A stretch of 64,000 nt of DNA from Shewanella phaeophyticola (GTDB lineage Bacteria > Pseudomonadota > Gammaproteobacteria > Enterobacterales > Shewanellaceae), in contig NZ_JAODOQ010000001.1 in NCBI RefSeq assembly GCF_025398315.1, positions 3,472,001 through 3,536,000 on the forward strand, read 5' to 3'. Each line of letters begins with the position of its first letter. Position 1 is the first letter of the stretch. A model generated the notes under the pieces. That model saw nothing but the letters and a program-made list of their open reading frames with translations, was not told where the DNA came from and ran no database searches. Position numbers and translations under genes: made by a program. Of this stretch, positions 42,050-52,968 are shown piece after piece.

Positions 42050-43201
42050 TTAGTTAGATTCCTGTGATTGTTCGGCTGTGTTATAAAACAGACGGTAAAT
42101 ATTACCTTTTAGGTCATCTGATATGTACATTGAGCCATCTGGGGCATTGATCACGTCAAATGGACGGGCGACGGGAAATTCTCCATCTAAAAAACTCACC
42201 ACAGTTTCACGCTTATTGACTTTGTCATCTTCAATTTCGAGCATCACTATTTGATAGCCCACTTTACTTGAACGGTTCCAAGAACCGTTTTCTGCGACAA
42301 AGATTTGGTTGTGATAACGCTCTGGAAATTGCTCGCCACGATAAAAACTGAGCCCGGTAGGTGCAACATGTGCAGGCAATTCAAACTCTGGCACTATCAC
42401 ATTTAAGTTTTTAGGCATATCGTACGCCGGCTCAACAACATCGTTACCGTGCAAATAAGGAAAGCCATAATGGCTGCCCTTTACCTCAACACGGTTAATC
42501 TCATCGGCTGGTATATTATCGCCCATCCAATTTCGGCCTAAATCGGCAAACCACAATTTATTGGTTTCTGGCGACCAGTCAAAACCGGTGACACTGCGAA
42601 GCCCTAAGGCAATTTGTTCACTAGCACCACTGTCGACATCAATGGCAATAATGCTGCTAAATGGCGAAGCCGCTTCACACACGTTACATGGCGAGCCGAT
42701 GGAAACATATAAACGGTCATCTGAGTCAAAACGCATAGACCGAGAGTATTTTTTATCTAAGCTGGGTAAGTTTGAATACACTTCACGGGCACGACCTGGT
42801 CGGCGTAAACGTGATTCAATCTCTTCAAAACGGATAATACGGTCTTCTTCGGTGACATATAACGCACCATCATGAAATGCTAACGCTTCTGGATATTCAA
42901 GGCCGCGTGCAATGAGATAACGTTTGTCGACTTGACCGTTTTGGTCGCTGTCGACCAACGCATAGACAGTCCCACTTTTTTGCGAGCCGACAAACAACGT
43001 GCCATCGTCTCCCAATGTCATTTGTTTAATGTCGCCCAAATCTGAGGCAAACAAACTGAGCCCAAAACCTTTGGTGACAGTGATCATCACTGACTGAGCC
43101 GCGAATACGGACGATGTTGGTAACAATCCTAATAACATCAGTCCTGCACATGCGAACTTACCGCCAAGATTGAAATAAGATCGAAATCTAGAATACTGCA
43201 T
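42050..43201 (-). CDS. PQQ-dependent sugar dehydrogenase-like protein
   Basis: Exported six-bladed beta-propeller related to soluble aldose sugar/L-sorbosone dehydrogenases. The 383-aa protein has a signal peptide ending near VFA (residue 34), then strands such as IKQMTLGDDGTLFVGS, YPEALAFHDGALYVTEE, VTGFDWSPETNKLWFADLGRN (regions), and NEINRVE-like DEINRVEVKGSHYGFPY, typical of the family. CNVCEAASPF suggests a disulfide. Sugar oxidation needs added PQQ cofactor, and no PQQ synthesis genes are seen here. It sits between parE and parC, in frame with the operon: its stop adjoins the parC start. Substrate unknown. Confidence 0.8.
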   Translation of the reverse strand: MQYSRFRSYFNLGGKFACAGLMLLGLLPTSSVFAAQSVMITVTKGFGLSLFASDLGDIKQMTLGDDGTLFVGSQKSGTVYALVDSDQNGQVDKRYLIARGLEYPEALAFHDGALYVTEEDRIIRFEEIESRLRRPGRAREVYSNLPSLDKKYSRSMRFDSDDRLYVSIGSPCNVCEAASPFSSIIAIDVDSGASEQIALGLRSVTGFDWSPETNKLWFADLGRNWMGDNIPADEINRVEVKGSHYGFPYLHGNDVVEPAYDMPKNLNVIVPEFELPAHVAPTGLSFYRGEQFPERYHNQIFVAENGSWNRSSKVGYQIVMLEIEDDKVNKRETVVSFLDGEFPVARPFDVINAPDGSMYISDDLKGNIYRLFYNTAEQSQESN

Positions 43202-43253
43202 GGTAAATTAATTTTTGCCTTATATTCATAATGATTGACGGTAATACAAAAGC

Positions 43254-45142
<1,889 letters not shown>

Positions 45143-45212
45143 AGTCCACACATCTGGAGTTAAATGGAGCCAAAGTTAGCTCAAATTAGTCGTTATTTAT
45201 AACGTAAAATCA

Positions 45213-45785
45213 TTACAGCTGAATAAAATTACAAATTTTATCTAATTGTTGTTCGTAGCCGACAAAACTATGGTCGCCATTGGGCTCTAAATGTAATTGG
45301 CAGCTATGATATTTATGTAATGCTTGTCGATAATCTAACACTTCGTCACCAGTTTGCAACAGCACCAAAAAACGTTCTGGGTGACGGATAACCTGCGTGT
45401 CAAAATGGGCAACGTCTTCTCGGTGTTGAGGCAACACCTGATAATGCTCGTTGGTATAGGGATTATATTGAGGATCGATAAACTCTTCAAATAATTCGAA
45501 TGGTTTTACCGCTGGATTGACTAAAACTGCTTTTCCACCATAGGTTTCAGCCAAATAGCTGGCAAAATACCCCCCTAAAGATGATCCAATAAAACGTAAT
45601 GCTTGCCCTTGTTGCTTTGCCCGCTCGGTCATCTCGCATAATAACGACATAGCCGTATGCGGCGAAGAAGGTAACTGAGGTTGGTGAAAATCAACGTGCG
45701 GATAATGCTGGTTAATATACTGAGCTGTTTGCACGGCCTTATCAGACCGGGGCGAGCTATTAAAACCATGTATATAAAGCAGCAT
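45213..45785 (-). CDS. yqiA: YqiA family esterase
   Basis: Small alpha/beta hydrolase (190 aa) of the YqiA/UPF0227 family; E. coli YqiA shows esterase activity. It begins MLLYIHGFNSSPRSDKA, the family start; GAGGAAG lies just before the ATG at 45785, so the upstream open extension (to 45890) is not used. GSSLGGYFAS carries the nucleophile Ser near residue 73, and NGDHSF near 170 the catalytic His. Its start lies just past the cpdA stop, with overlap avoided, and parE follows 70 bases later, matching the E. coli yqiA-parE order. Confidence 0.93.
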   Translation of the reverse strand: MLLYIHGFNSSPRSDKAVQTAQYINQHYPHVDFHQPQLPSSPHTAMSLLCEMTERAKQQGQALRFIGSSLGGYFASYLAETYGGKAVLVNPAVKPFELFEEFIDPQYNPYTNEHYQVLPQHREDVAHFDTQVIRHPERFLVLLQTGDEVLDYRQALHKYHSCQLHLEPNGDHSFVGYEQQLDKICNFIQL

Positions 45786-45807
45786 ACTTCCTCGCGAGTC
45801 GGTTATA

Positions 45808-46647
45808 TCAGTACCCGCTCGCTTCATTATCTGGTGAAAAGCGACTCCCAGGTACCCGGTAAACATTAGTACGAATGCTACCATCGCCACTCAACTCCAG
45901 CAAACGATAACCGGGTTGCATTGTATCTAAAGCAAAATATGACGAAAGTGGCTTAAATTGAATACAGGTAGATGGAGTTGCCATTAATGGAATATCACCA
46001 TGTGGCATCAGGATGCAATTTATCAACTTGCTGATGCACATGGCCCATAAAACCCCTTTCACTTGAGGATAGCGACTAGTACGGGCTAAAAAGTCTTCGC
46101 CATTGGCCATGCAATGCTGATCAAGCCAAGCGCATTGCATTAAAATAGGATTATGATGCATCACTAATAATACGTATTTATCAGGATACGCTTTTATCGC
46201 TGCATCAATTAAGTCAAATTGTTTTTCGCCTAAATATCCACCCGGCTTACCGCGTACCGTGGAGTCAAGCATCAAGATTAACCAAGATCCAATATCAATA
46301 ATCTGTTGACCAAAGACATGATCGCCTTGCATGCGCACGGCCATTAGGCGAGGGTCGTCATGATTACCTGGTAAGTAATGGCACGGTAAATCAAGCACCT
46401 TAATCTTATCAACAAAATGCTGATAAGACTCAGGCGAATAATCTTGGCTGATGTCGCCAGTGGCCAATAAAATGTCGGCTGGGTATTGAGTTGCGCTGAA
46501 CGTGTTAAGAACGGCTTGGAAGCTTTGTGTGGTATTCACACCGAGCAACTGACCTTCAGGATCGGCAAAAAGATGCGGATCAGTCACTTGGACTAATCGC
46601 ACAGGTTCATTTTCAGCAACAGAATAATGCACTGTGTCTTTAAGCAC
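45808..46647 (-). CDS. cpdA: 3',5'-cyclic-AMP phosphodiesterase CpdA, with a locally shifted segment
   Basis: Hydrolyses cAMP, setting the signal level for CRP. It has calcineurin-like metallophosphoesterase motifs DPHLF (D-x-H), GDISQDY, GNHDD and VMHHNPI. It starts at GTG with AGGAA before it. The frame is open for 279 aa, but between VKGVLW and HGDIPLMATPSTCIQF the residues read AMCISKLINCILMP. In the neighbouring frame the same bases read GHVHQQVDKLHPD, giving the family's final metal ligands GHxH. So one missing base at 46042-46046 and one extra near 46000-46004 cancel out. As written the protein lacks two metal ligands. Probably sequence errors. Confidence 0.93.
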   Translation of the reverse strand: MLKDTVHYSVAENEPVRLVQVTDPHLFADPEGQLLGVNTTQSFQAVLNTFSATQYPADILLATGDISQDYSPESYQHFVDKIKVLDLPCHYLPGNHDDPRLMAVRMQGDHVFGQQIIDIGSWLILMLDSTVRGKPGGYLGEKQFDLIDAAIKAYPDKYVLLVMHHNPILMQCAWLDQHCMANGEDFLARTSRYPQVKGVLWAMCISKLINCILMPHGDIPLMATPSTCIQFKPLSSYFALDTMQPGYRLLELSGDGSIRTNVYRVPGSRFSPDNEASGY

Positions 46648-46680
46648 TAATGATTCCTAACAGTATAAACAATAAATAGA

Positions 46681-47118
46681 TTAAGATTGGCAAGGCACTT
46701 TCCTTGCACCAATTTTCAACAATTCTTCAAGAAATGCATTCACTTGGAATTTTTCATCGCTTTGATGCATATGTATATTAGGATAATCATACACTGGCTT
46801 TAATCGGTAAATCTGTTGGCTAGTTAACACTTCTGCCAATTGAGCGTCGTGATAAATGCGCACCACGGCTTTTGGAGATTTAAAAAAATGTCCACTTGCT
46901 ATAGGGCGAGAAATTTCAATCAACTGAGTGTATTTGGTGTTTTCGATAAGATTAACCAGCAAGGTGCCAAACTCGCCTTTAACATGCCAAGGTTCATTAA
47001 CAGTGAATTGGTCGGGCAACCATTTTAAAATATGTGCGTAATTTCGACCGCAAACAGCCAAAAAAGCACTGACATTCGGTTGATATTTTTGCTTTTTATT
47101 GTGGTTAAACTCTGTCAC
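46681..47118 (-). CDS. yqiB: YqiB family protein (DUF1249)
   Basis: A 145-aa protein of DUF1249. It has the pattern YAHILKWLPD near residue 27, VNLIENTKYTQLIEI (about 55-69), then AVVRIYHDAQLAEVLTSQQIYRLKPVYDYPN as a region (about 84-114) and a C-terminal helix. E. coli YqiB is similar and lies in the same nudF-yqiB-cpdA-yqiA order. The family is reported to affect biofilm-related traits, but its biochemical role is unknown. Intact, 33 bases before cpdA. Confidence 0.88.
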   Translation of the reverse strand: MTEFNHNKKQKYQPNVSAFLAVCGRNYAHILKWLPDQFTVNEPWHVKGEFGTLLVNLIENTKYTQLIEISRPIASGHFFKSPKAVVRIYHDAQLAEVLTSQQIYRLKPVYDYPNIHMHQSDEKFQVNAFLEELLKIGARKVPCQS

Positions 47119-47155
47119 CCAAACTTTCCTATCTGAAACCTATATGCTTAATCTT

Positions 47156-47782
47156 TTAAAGTGTGTCGCGGATGGTTTGGTAGTTCAGCATTAACCACTG
47201 AATACCTAACACAGTTGAAGCATTGTCTATGCGCCCGCTATTAACCCAGTCGTAGGCTTGTTGACGGCTAACCACATGGACACGTATGTCTTCATTTTCA
47301 TGGTCCAACCCATGAATACCGGACGCTTGTGTTGCGTCGACTTGCCCCCAAAACAGAAAAAAGCGCTCGGTAGTACCACCAGGGCTAACTAAATAACTGT
47401 TTATAGGCGTTAAACTTTGCAAGCTTAATCCGGCTTCTTCGGCTAATTCGCGCGTAGCAACTTGCTCTGGCGATTCGCCGGGCTCAATCATACCTGCCAC
47501 TAGCTCAAGAAGCCAGATTGATTTAGTACTCGCTAATGCAGGAACACGTATTTGTTCGATTAATACGACTTCGTCACGAATAGGATCATAGGGTAATACC
47601 ACAACGGCACTGCCACGCTCAAACACTTCACGGGTTACCTCACCGCTCCAGCCACCTTTGAACAATTTATGTTTGAAGGTGTATTCGTCTAATCGAAAAA
47701 AACCTTGGTACAACACTTTTTTAGATAACAGCTTAAAATCAGAATCGGCATCAAAAAACGATAAATTTGCAGAGTCAGACAT
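47156..47782 (-). CDS. nudF: ADP-ribose pyrophosphatase
   Basis: Nudix hydrolase that cleaves ADP-ribose to AMP and ribose-5-phosphate. The Nudix box GMIEPGESPEQVATRELAEEAG lies at about 101-122 and fits GX5EX7REUXEEXGU. The start at 47782 (MSDSANLSFFDADSDF) has AAGGA seven bases before it; the open extension upstream is not supported. 208 aa, near the E. coli NudF size. First gene of the nudF-yqiB-cpdA-yqiA-parE transcript, divergent from tolC. Intact. Confidence 0.94.
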   Translation of the reverse strand: MSDSANLSFFDADSDFKLLSKKVLYQGFFRLDEYTFKHKLFKGGWSGEVTREVFERGSAVVVLPYDPIRDEVVLIEQIRVPALASTKSIWLLELVAGMIEPGESPEQVATRELAEEAGLSLQSLTPINSYLVSPGGTTERFFLFWGQVDATQASGIHGLDHENEDIRVHVVSRQQAYDWVNSGRIDNASTVLGIQWLMLNYQTIRDTL

Positions 47783-47985
47783 ATTTTTCCTTGTCGATAA
47801 AATCACGTACTGAAAGGGCATTTTATCAGGTTAATTAGGGATTATTGAACTTTGTTGGTTAAATTGTCTTCGAGATAAAAATCCCCATATAAGAACAATA
47901 ACCCCGAGCCTAATTAATAACTCAACGACAGATGGCAAACGTCCACAAAATGCTTTAAAAAAATAAAATCTGTTACACTTCAAAT

Positions 47986-48015
47986 TTGACTTGAAAATGT
48001 ATAAATCAATACTAT
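47986..48015 (+). promoter_or_regulatory. Possible tolC promoter
   Basis: TTGACT (47986-47991) and TACTAT (48010-48015) are 18 bases apart. The 401-base space between nudF and tolC is AT-rich, and a GTGCAC occurs twice (48019 and 48044 areas). Other promoters are possible. Confidence 0.3.
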
Positions 48016-48112
48016 TTAATGTGCACGGTAGATATAAAAATAGTGCACAATGCTTATAAAGTATTGTGAAGTATTTTTAATATACAGCGCTATGGGCGCC
48101 AGCAGATTGCAA

Positions 48113-48150
48113 CGTTAAGAGGATTTCACTTATCTACCCTGATCTTAACG
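48113..48150 (+). other. Hairpin in the tolC leader
   Basis: CGTTAAGA (48113-48120) pairs with TCTTAACG (48143-48150), leaving a 22-nt loop. It lies about 75 bases before the tolC start and could fold in the leader RNA. Function unknown. Confidence 0.35.
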
Positions 48151-48222
48151 ATATTGCATGACCAAATTAATCAAATTTATAACACCTCTATACATATGAG
48201 GCATTGTCTATAAGGGCAGCAA

Positions 48223-49524
48223 ATGAAATTCAAAATTGGTTCATTATACGCAGCATTAGCATTTGCTATAGCGGCACCAGCGGCACAAGCTGACAATTTA
48301 TTAGAAATTTATCAGCAGGCGCTGACTAGCGACCCTATCGTTTTACAAGCTAAAGCTCAAAGAGATGCATTATTTGAAAGTATTGAAGAAAATCGCGCAC
48401 CATTATTGCCTACTATCAGTGCTAGCGTTGGTTATGCTAAATATTGGTATGATCCAAGCAGTTCAAGTAACAGCGAAACAGTGACCAGTGGCATTAGCCT
48501 AAGCCAAGTAATATACGATCATAGTGCATGGGTGGGTTTATCATTGGCTGAAATGGCTGCATCGCAAGCTGATTCAATTTATGCATCAACATTACAATCG
48601 TTAATTACCCGCGTAACTACCGCCTATTTTGATGTGTTAGCAGCTAAAGATAACTACGAGTTCCAGGGTGCTGAAAAAGCAGCGATTGAACGTCAACTTG
48701 AGCAAACTAAGCAGCGCTTTGCCGTAGGCTTAACCGCGATTACCGACGTACATGAAGCTCAGGCACAGTATGACTTAGCTTCAGCGCTTGAAATTTTAGC
48801 CTTAAACACCCTAGACAACAGCTACGAAGCATTACGTGAAATTACCGGTGTTGATCACCAGTCAATTGACGTATTAGATACTAATCGCTTTTCTGCTGGC
48901 ACTCCCACCCCAGCATCATCAACTGATTGGTTGAAAATGGCAGAAAATAGCAGCATTGACTTAATGACTCAGCGTATTGCAAAAGATATTGCCAACGAGA
49001 CAATTAGCTTATACAAAGCAGGTCACATGCCATCATTAAGCTTAAGTGCTGGTTACGACAACACTGCGGTTCTTAATCCTGGCACTGATTACGACACCAC
49101 CTCTGTTGGGGTAACACTAAGTGTGCCAATTTTTGAAGGTTTTGCAGTGACTTCACAAGTTAAGCAAGCACAATTTGCTTATGTTGAAGCCAGTGAAAAA
49201 CTAGAACAAACACACCGTAGTGTAACTAAAAATGTCCGTAACAACTTCAACAACGTGACCGCATCGATTAGCTCTATCAGAGCATATGAGCAATCTGTTG
49301 TTTCATCAGAGAGCGCGCTAAAAGCCACTCAAGCGGGATTTGAAGTGGGTACTCGTACCATCGTTGATGTACTCGATAGCACAAGTACCTTATACGATTC
49401 AAAGCGTCAGTTGTCTGAAGCGCGTTATGGCTACATTAACTCAATCCTAGCGCTTAAACAGGCCGCTGGAACATTGAGCGAAGACGACATTATTTCGATT
49501 AATAATGGACTGATTACAGAGTAA
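48223..49524 (+). CDS. tolC: Outer membrane efflux channel TolC
   Basis: Trimeric outer membrane exit duct shared by RND and ABC exporters. The 433-aa protein has a signal peptide (MKFKIGSLYAALAFAIAAPAAQA) and two homologous halves, each with an OEP helical hairpin: LLEIYQQALTSDPIVLQAKAQRD onward, and WLKMAENSSIDLMTQRIAKDIA onward. AGFEVGTRTIVDVLDST (about 370-386) is a classic signature. AGGG precedes the ATG. It is divergent from nudF as in E. coli and is closed by a perfect terminator. Intact. Confidence 0.95.
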   Translation: MKFKIGSLYAALAFAIAAPAAQADNLLEIYQQALTSDPIVLQAKAQRDALFESIEENRAPLLPTISASVGYAKYWYDPSSSSNSETVTSGISLSQVIYDHSAWVGLSLAEMAASQADSIYASTLQSLITRVTTAYFDVLAAKDNYEFQGAEKAAIERQLEQTKQRFAVGLTAITDVHEAQAQYDLASALEILALNTLDNSYEALREITGVDHQSIDVLDTNRFSAGTPTPASSTDWLKMAENSSIDLMTQRIAKDIANETISLYKAGHMPSLSLSAGYDNTAVLNPGTDYDTTSVGVTLSVPIFEGFAVTSQVKQAQFAYVEASEKLEQTHRSVTKNVRNNFNNVTASISSIRAYEQSVVSSESALKATQAGFEVGTRTIVDVLDSTSTLYDSKRQLSEARYGYINSILALKQAAGTLSEDDIISINNGLITE

Positions 49525-49554
49525 TCCTCGTGTAACGTCATAAATGCAACACAT

Positions 49555-49581
49555 AAAAAAACCGCCAGCTGGCGGTTTTTT
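49555..49581. terminator. Bidirectional terminator between tolC and the OMP gene
   Basis: A perfect palindrome: AAAAAACCGCCAG against CTGGCGGTTTTTT, flanked by A and T runs. It serves the two convergent genes tolC and the outer membrane protein gene. Confidence 0.9.
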
Positions 49582-49598
49582 ATTGTGGTCATTTCAAC

Positions 49599-50337
49599 CT
49601 AAAAACGTAATTCAATACCAGCAAAAGCACCTTTAAACTGAGTGTTTTGCGACACACCTGAAAAGTGACTCACATCAAAATTAAAATCACGATAGCCGAC
49701 ACGAACTAGGGTATCAACAGCTAAGCTTTCAAACTGCCAACCTAAACCAACACTGTAGTCATACACGTTTGATTCATCAACACCTAACAGTACGTCAGCA
49801 AAGCCAAATAAACCTAAACCAACCATGCCGACTTGCGCGTTGGCATAACCCATGATGATCCCACTGTCGATATCAACTTCTTCAGGGTGACTTCGCATCA
49901 GACACGCGAATTGAGCCATCCATTTGCTTGTATGCCGCACCTAAATCAACTGACACCAGATCATTGTCTAAAATTTCATAATACAACACAAAGTCAGTAT
50001 TATTGAGATTGTTTGTCACTGAGACATCGCCACTGAATGCATTATCATTGAAGGTAAAATCAACATTAGACAACCCAGCGCTCGATTCTAAACGGTTTTC
50101 ACGAATTTTTAGATTAGGTAAAAACGGCAGCGGATGCTCAACCGCAATCCAAACACTGCCTTGTGAACTATCATCATCAAAATTGTGGCTCACACCTGAG
50201 TCATCATTAAATGAATTAGTTGTATCGGCTTGCCAATAATCAGCGCCTACTTTAAAACCCACAACAGTTGCCGCATGAGCTGATGACATGCTTAATAAAC
50301 CCACTACAGCGGTGGCAAGAAGAGTCTTTTTCATCAT
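49599..50337 (-). pseudogene. Outer membrane beta-barrel protein (TIGR04219-like), frame broken
   Basis: Predicted small beta-barrel. The N-terminus MMKKTLLATAVVGLLSMSSAHA is a signal peptide, then alternating strands (VGFKVGADYWQ; VWIAVEHPLPFLPNLKIREN; DFVLYYEILDNDLVSVDLGAAY). The frame ends DAKSP at 49882 and continues in another frame with EEVDIDSGIIMGYANAQVG to the last strand FAGIELRF, whose terminal Phe is usual for outer membrane barrels. One extra base in CAGGGTG (49884-49890) explains it; about 245 aa on repair. Its ATG overlaps the stop of the DUF2333 gene, so the two are coupled. TIGR04219 is my recollection of the family. Confidence 0.8.
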
Positions 50338-51308
50338 TATCCTTGAGAAAGTAAGTTAGTTAAATCAATTACCGCAGCATTAGCACGCGATATATAATTA
50401 GCCATCACCAACGAGTGATTAGCCACTAAACCAAAACCGTTGCCGTTAAGCACGATGGGGCTCCAAACTGTTTGTTGAGTGGCCTCAAGCTCACGAATAA
50501 TTTGACGCAAGCTCACTTCTGCATTTTTCTTTTCTAAAACATCAGCAAAATCAACTTCAATGGCATGCATAAAGTTCAATAATGCCCAAGCAGAACCGCG
50601 GCTTTCATAAAACACGTCATCAATTTTCCACCAGCTGGTTTTAATTTCACTACTTGATAAACCAGGTGTTGACTGACGCGCAGCAATGTCACCGGCTAAA
50701 TCGGTGTTTAAACGCTCTTGGCCAACACTAGCAGATAAACGTTGTGACATACTACCTAAACGTTTTTGAACTTCTTTAAGCCACTCATTTAAGTTATCTG
50801 CACGGGCATAGAATTGCGCATTATTGTTGTTAGCGTCGCTAATTTTAGCACGATAAAGTTTCAATAATTTGACCGCTTCGCGATATTCGCCTTCTGCACT
50901 TGGCACTAACCAACTGGTGTTTTCAATATTTAACTTAGAATGCGCAGCAAGTAAGTCATTATCAGCAGTAGATTGCGACTGTGAGCGACTAAACTCTTTA
51001 CGCATAATTAAGGCTAAATCGCGCACTTGCTCTAACGCGCCAAACTCAAAGGCAGGCATGTTATCCATCATTAATGAAGGTGGCATAACATCATTTGATA
51101 ACCATCCACCGGGTTTATCGAGCAGGGTTTCCATGGTCAAAATTAATGAACTGGTGGTGCTGTAACCAATAACTTTTTGGGCATTATCAGTCTGCGCAGA
51201 AACAGGCTTTATTGGGTCTGGCTCAATACTCCACCACACACTAATAATATAAAGCACTAAAAAAAGTACCCCAACCACGCCTAAAATTTTATTCCTAGTA
51301 ACTTGCAT
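50337..51308 (-). CDS. DUF2333 family membrane-anchored protein
   Basis: A 323-aa protein starting MQVTRNKILG. I chose the ATG at 51308, with AAGGAG eight bases before it; a GTG three codons earlier overlaps that site. A membrane anchor lies at about 8-25 (ILGVVGVLFLVLYIISVW) and a large, mostly helical periplasmic domain follows. The stretch PGGWLSNDVMPPSLMMDNMP and ESRGSAWALLNFMHAIEVDF is family-like. Function unknown. It lies between the copper chaperone-like gene and the outer membrane protein gene, with TAATG overlap on the latter. Confidence 0.75.
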   Translation of the reverse strand: MQVTRNKILGVVGVLFLVLYIISVWWSIEPDPIKPVSAQTDNAQKVIGYSTTSSLILTMETLLDKPGGWLSNDVMPPSLMMDNMPAFEFGALEQVRDLALIMRKEFSRSQSQSTADNDLLAAHSKLNIENTSWLVPSAEGEYREAVKLLKLYRAKISDANNNNAQFYARADNLNEWLKEVQKRLGSMSQRLSASVGQERLNTDLAGDIAARQSTPGLSSSEIKTSWWKIDDVFYESRGSAWALLNFMHAIEVDFADVLEKKNAEVSLRQIIRELEATQQTVWSPIVLNGNGFGLVANHSLVMANYISRANAAVIDLTNLLSQG

Positions 51309-51320
51309 CAATATCACTCC

Positions 51321-51810
51321 TTAATGATGGTGATGATGGTCTGCTTGTTCGCCGTCTTGAGGGGCTGTCTGTTTTAAGACAGGCAACTCAATCATAAGTT
51401 GCTGACCATCTTCAAAAATTAACTCTAAAGGTACTTTATCATCAACCACTAATGGCGCGGTTAAAGACAATAACATGACATGGTCACCTGTCGGTTGTAG
51501 GGTCAATTTTCCGTGCGACGGAATTGAAAACCCTGCAACTTGACGCATTTTAACCATGCCGTTTTCTTCAATTATCGTGTGTAGCTGCGCTTCTTTCGCT
51601 ACGGTAGTGTTAACCTCAACGAGTGTAACTGCATGAGCAGTATGGTTTTCTAACGTAAAATAAGCCGCAGTATTAGGCACACTCGCTGGCATAGCTCTAA
51701 CATAACCGTCAACTAAAATAACGTTTGCCGTTGCCGCGAGACGATAACGATGATAACATTAAAAAGTTAAACAGGTGTTTGAATATTGCTTTCAATGTCT
51801 TAAACTCCAT
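51321..51810 (-). pseudogene. Copper chaperone PCu(A)C family protein, frame broken after the signal peptide
   Basis: Periplasmic copper carrier of the PCu(A)C family, which helps load the Cu(A) or Cu(B) site of oxidases. The domain is seen in VRAMPASVPNTAAYFTLEN, then the copper ligands in HTIIEENGMVKM and HGKLTLQPTGDHVMLL, with a His-rich tail DHHHHH that could also bind metal. The start at 51810 (MEFKTLKAIFKHL) gives a signal peptide in another frame. One extra base near 51738-51743 restores LSLAATANVILVDGYVRAMP and 162 aa. Without repair a protein from the internal ATG at 51692 would lack its export signal. Followed by the DUF2333 gene. Confidence 0.85.
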
Positions 51811-51844
51811 GTAAACCACTCGCATTCACTATAGGAAGTTACGA

Positions 51845-52582
51845 ATGAGTCATATTCAGGTAAGAGATGATCAAGGCGTACGTATCATCAGTTTTAATCG
51901 TCCAGAAAAGCGCAATGCTTTTAATCTAGAAATGTATCAACAACTCACAGAATACCTGATCCAAGGTGAAGCCGACAATGACATTCGTGCCTTTATGTTT
52001 CATGGCTCTGACGACTGCTTTACCTCTGGCAATGATATCGTAGACTTTTTACAAAGTGGTGCACTAGATGATAATCACCCAACGGTTAAATTCTTGTTTT
52101 GTTTATTAGATCTAAAAAAACCTGTTGTTGCAGCCGTAACGGGAGCTGCGGTAGGGATTGGCACAACTTTATTGCTCCATTGCGACTTGGTTTATGCCGA
52201 CAACAAAGCCAAATTCCAAATGCCTTTTGTCAATTTAGCCTTAGTACCTGAAGCGGCTTCCAGTATATTGTTGCCATCTATTATTGGCCAACATAAAGCT
52301 GCCGAGTTGATTTTATTAGGTGATGCTTTTGATGCTGAGACTGCTGCGCAGTTAAATTTGATTAATCGTGTAGTTGCCCCAGATGAACTTATTAGCTTCA
52401 GTCTAGCGCAAGCAAAAAAATTGGCGGCTCAGCCACCTTTATCTATGCAAGCATCAAAACAACTATTACGTCATAATCAGGCTCAAGTTAAAACCCAAAT
52501 GAAATTAGAACTGGTTCAATTTGCCAAGCGTTTACAAAGTGATGAAGCTAAACAACGTTTTAAGGCTTTTTTAAACAAATAG
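51845..52582 (+). CDS. Enoyl-CoA hydratase/isomerase family protein
   Basis: Crotonase-fold protein of 245 aa. It has RPEKRNAFNLEMYQ near the start, the oxyanion-hole segments FTSGNDIVDF (about 59-68) and AAVTGAAVGIGTTLLLHCD (about 98-116), and LVPEAASSILLP near 130, where hydratases usually have the second catalytic Glu. It may act in fatty acid or amino acid degradation; many such single proteins have isomerase or hydratase activity that sequence does not decide. AGGAAG precedes the ATG. Stands alone, divergent from the copper chaperone-like gene. Confidence 0.85.
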   Translation: MSHIQVRDDQGVRIISFNRPEKRNAFNLEMYQQLTEYLIQGEADNDIRAFMFHGSDDCFTSGNDIVDFLQSGALDDNHPTVKFLFCLLDLKKPVVAAVTGAAVGIGTTLLLHCDLVYADNKAKFQMPFVNLALVPEAASSILLPSIIGQHKAAELILLGDAFDAETAAQLNLINRVVAPDELISFSLAQAKKLAAQPPLSMQASKQLLRHNQAQVKTQMKLELVQFAKRLQSDEAKQRFKAFLNK

Positions 52583-52604
52583 TCATCAGCATTATATATT
52601 AGTC

Positions 52605-52624
52605 GCGGGGGCTTAATACCCCGC
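52605..52624. other. GC hairpin between convergent genes
   Basis: GCGGGG (52605-52610) and CCCCGC (52619-52624) form a short stem between the hydratase gene and the PspC-like gene. No strong T-run follows on either strand. Confidence 0.35.
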
Positions 52625-52654
52625 TCACCCCAAGAGTTGACGACAGGATGAGCA

Positions 52655-52855
52655 TTAAAAGCGTGAAGTTTTTTGGCTCATCACAACCGCAACAATAAAA
52701 TACGCCGCTAAACTGATACTCGGGTTAGTCACCACTAAGCCAATGGTAACAATACGCGTCCACAACAACGACCAACCGTATTGCCTAGCTAAGTTAGCCG
52801 ATACACCACATACAATCCGAGCTTCATCTTGTAAGCGATTGACTAAACGATTCAT
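52655..52855 (-). CDS. PspC domain-containing small protein
   Basis: A 66-aa protein starting MNRLVNRLQDEARIVCGVSANLARQYG; AGGAGA lies before the ATG at 52855. The pattern ARIVCGVSANLARQYGWSLLWTRI and the following hydrophobic segment (IGLVVTNPSISLAAYFIVAVVM as a region) match the PspC domain, in which a short amphipathic part precedes a transmembrane helix. PspC relatives sense envelope stress. The psp operon itself is not seen here. Two small genes lie upstream on the same strand. Confidence 0.7.
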   Translation of the reverse strand: MNRLVNRLQDEARIVCGVSANLARQYGWSLLWTRIVTIGLVVTNPSISLAAYFIVAVVMSQKTSRF

Positions 52856-52968
52856 ATTTTGTTCTCCTGTAATGTGTAACCATCTGAATAAATCATAATT
52901 GGCAGACACTAAATAAGTGATTTCTCGCCGCCGATCTAATCAATTAAGCTCGGTCATTAATGCTGTAG

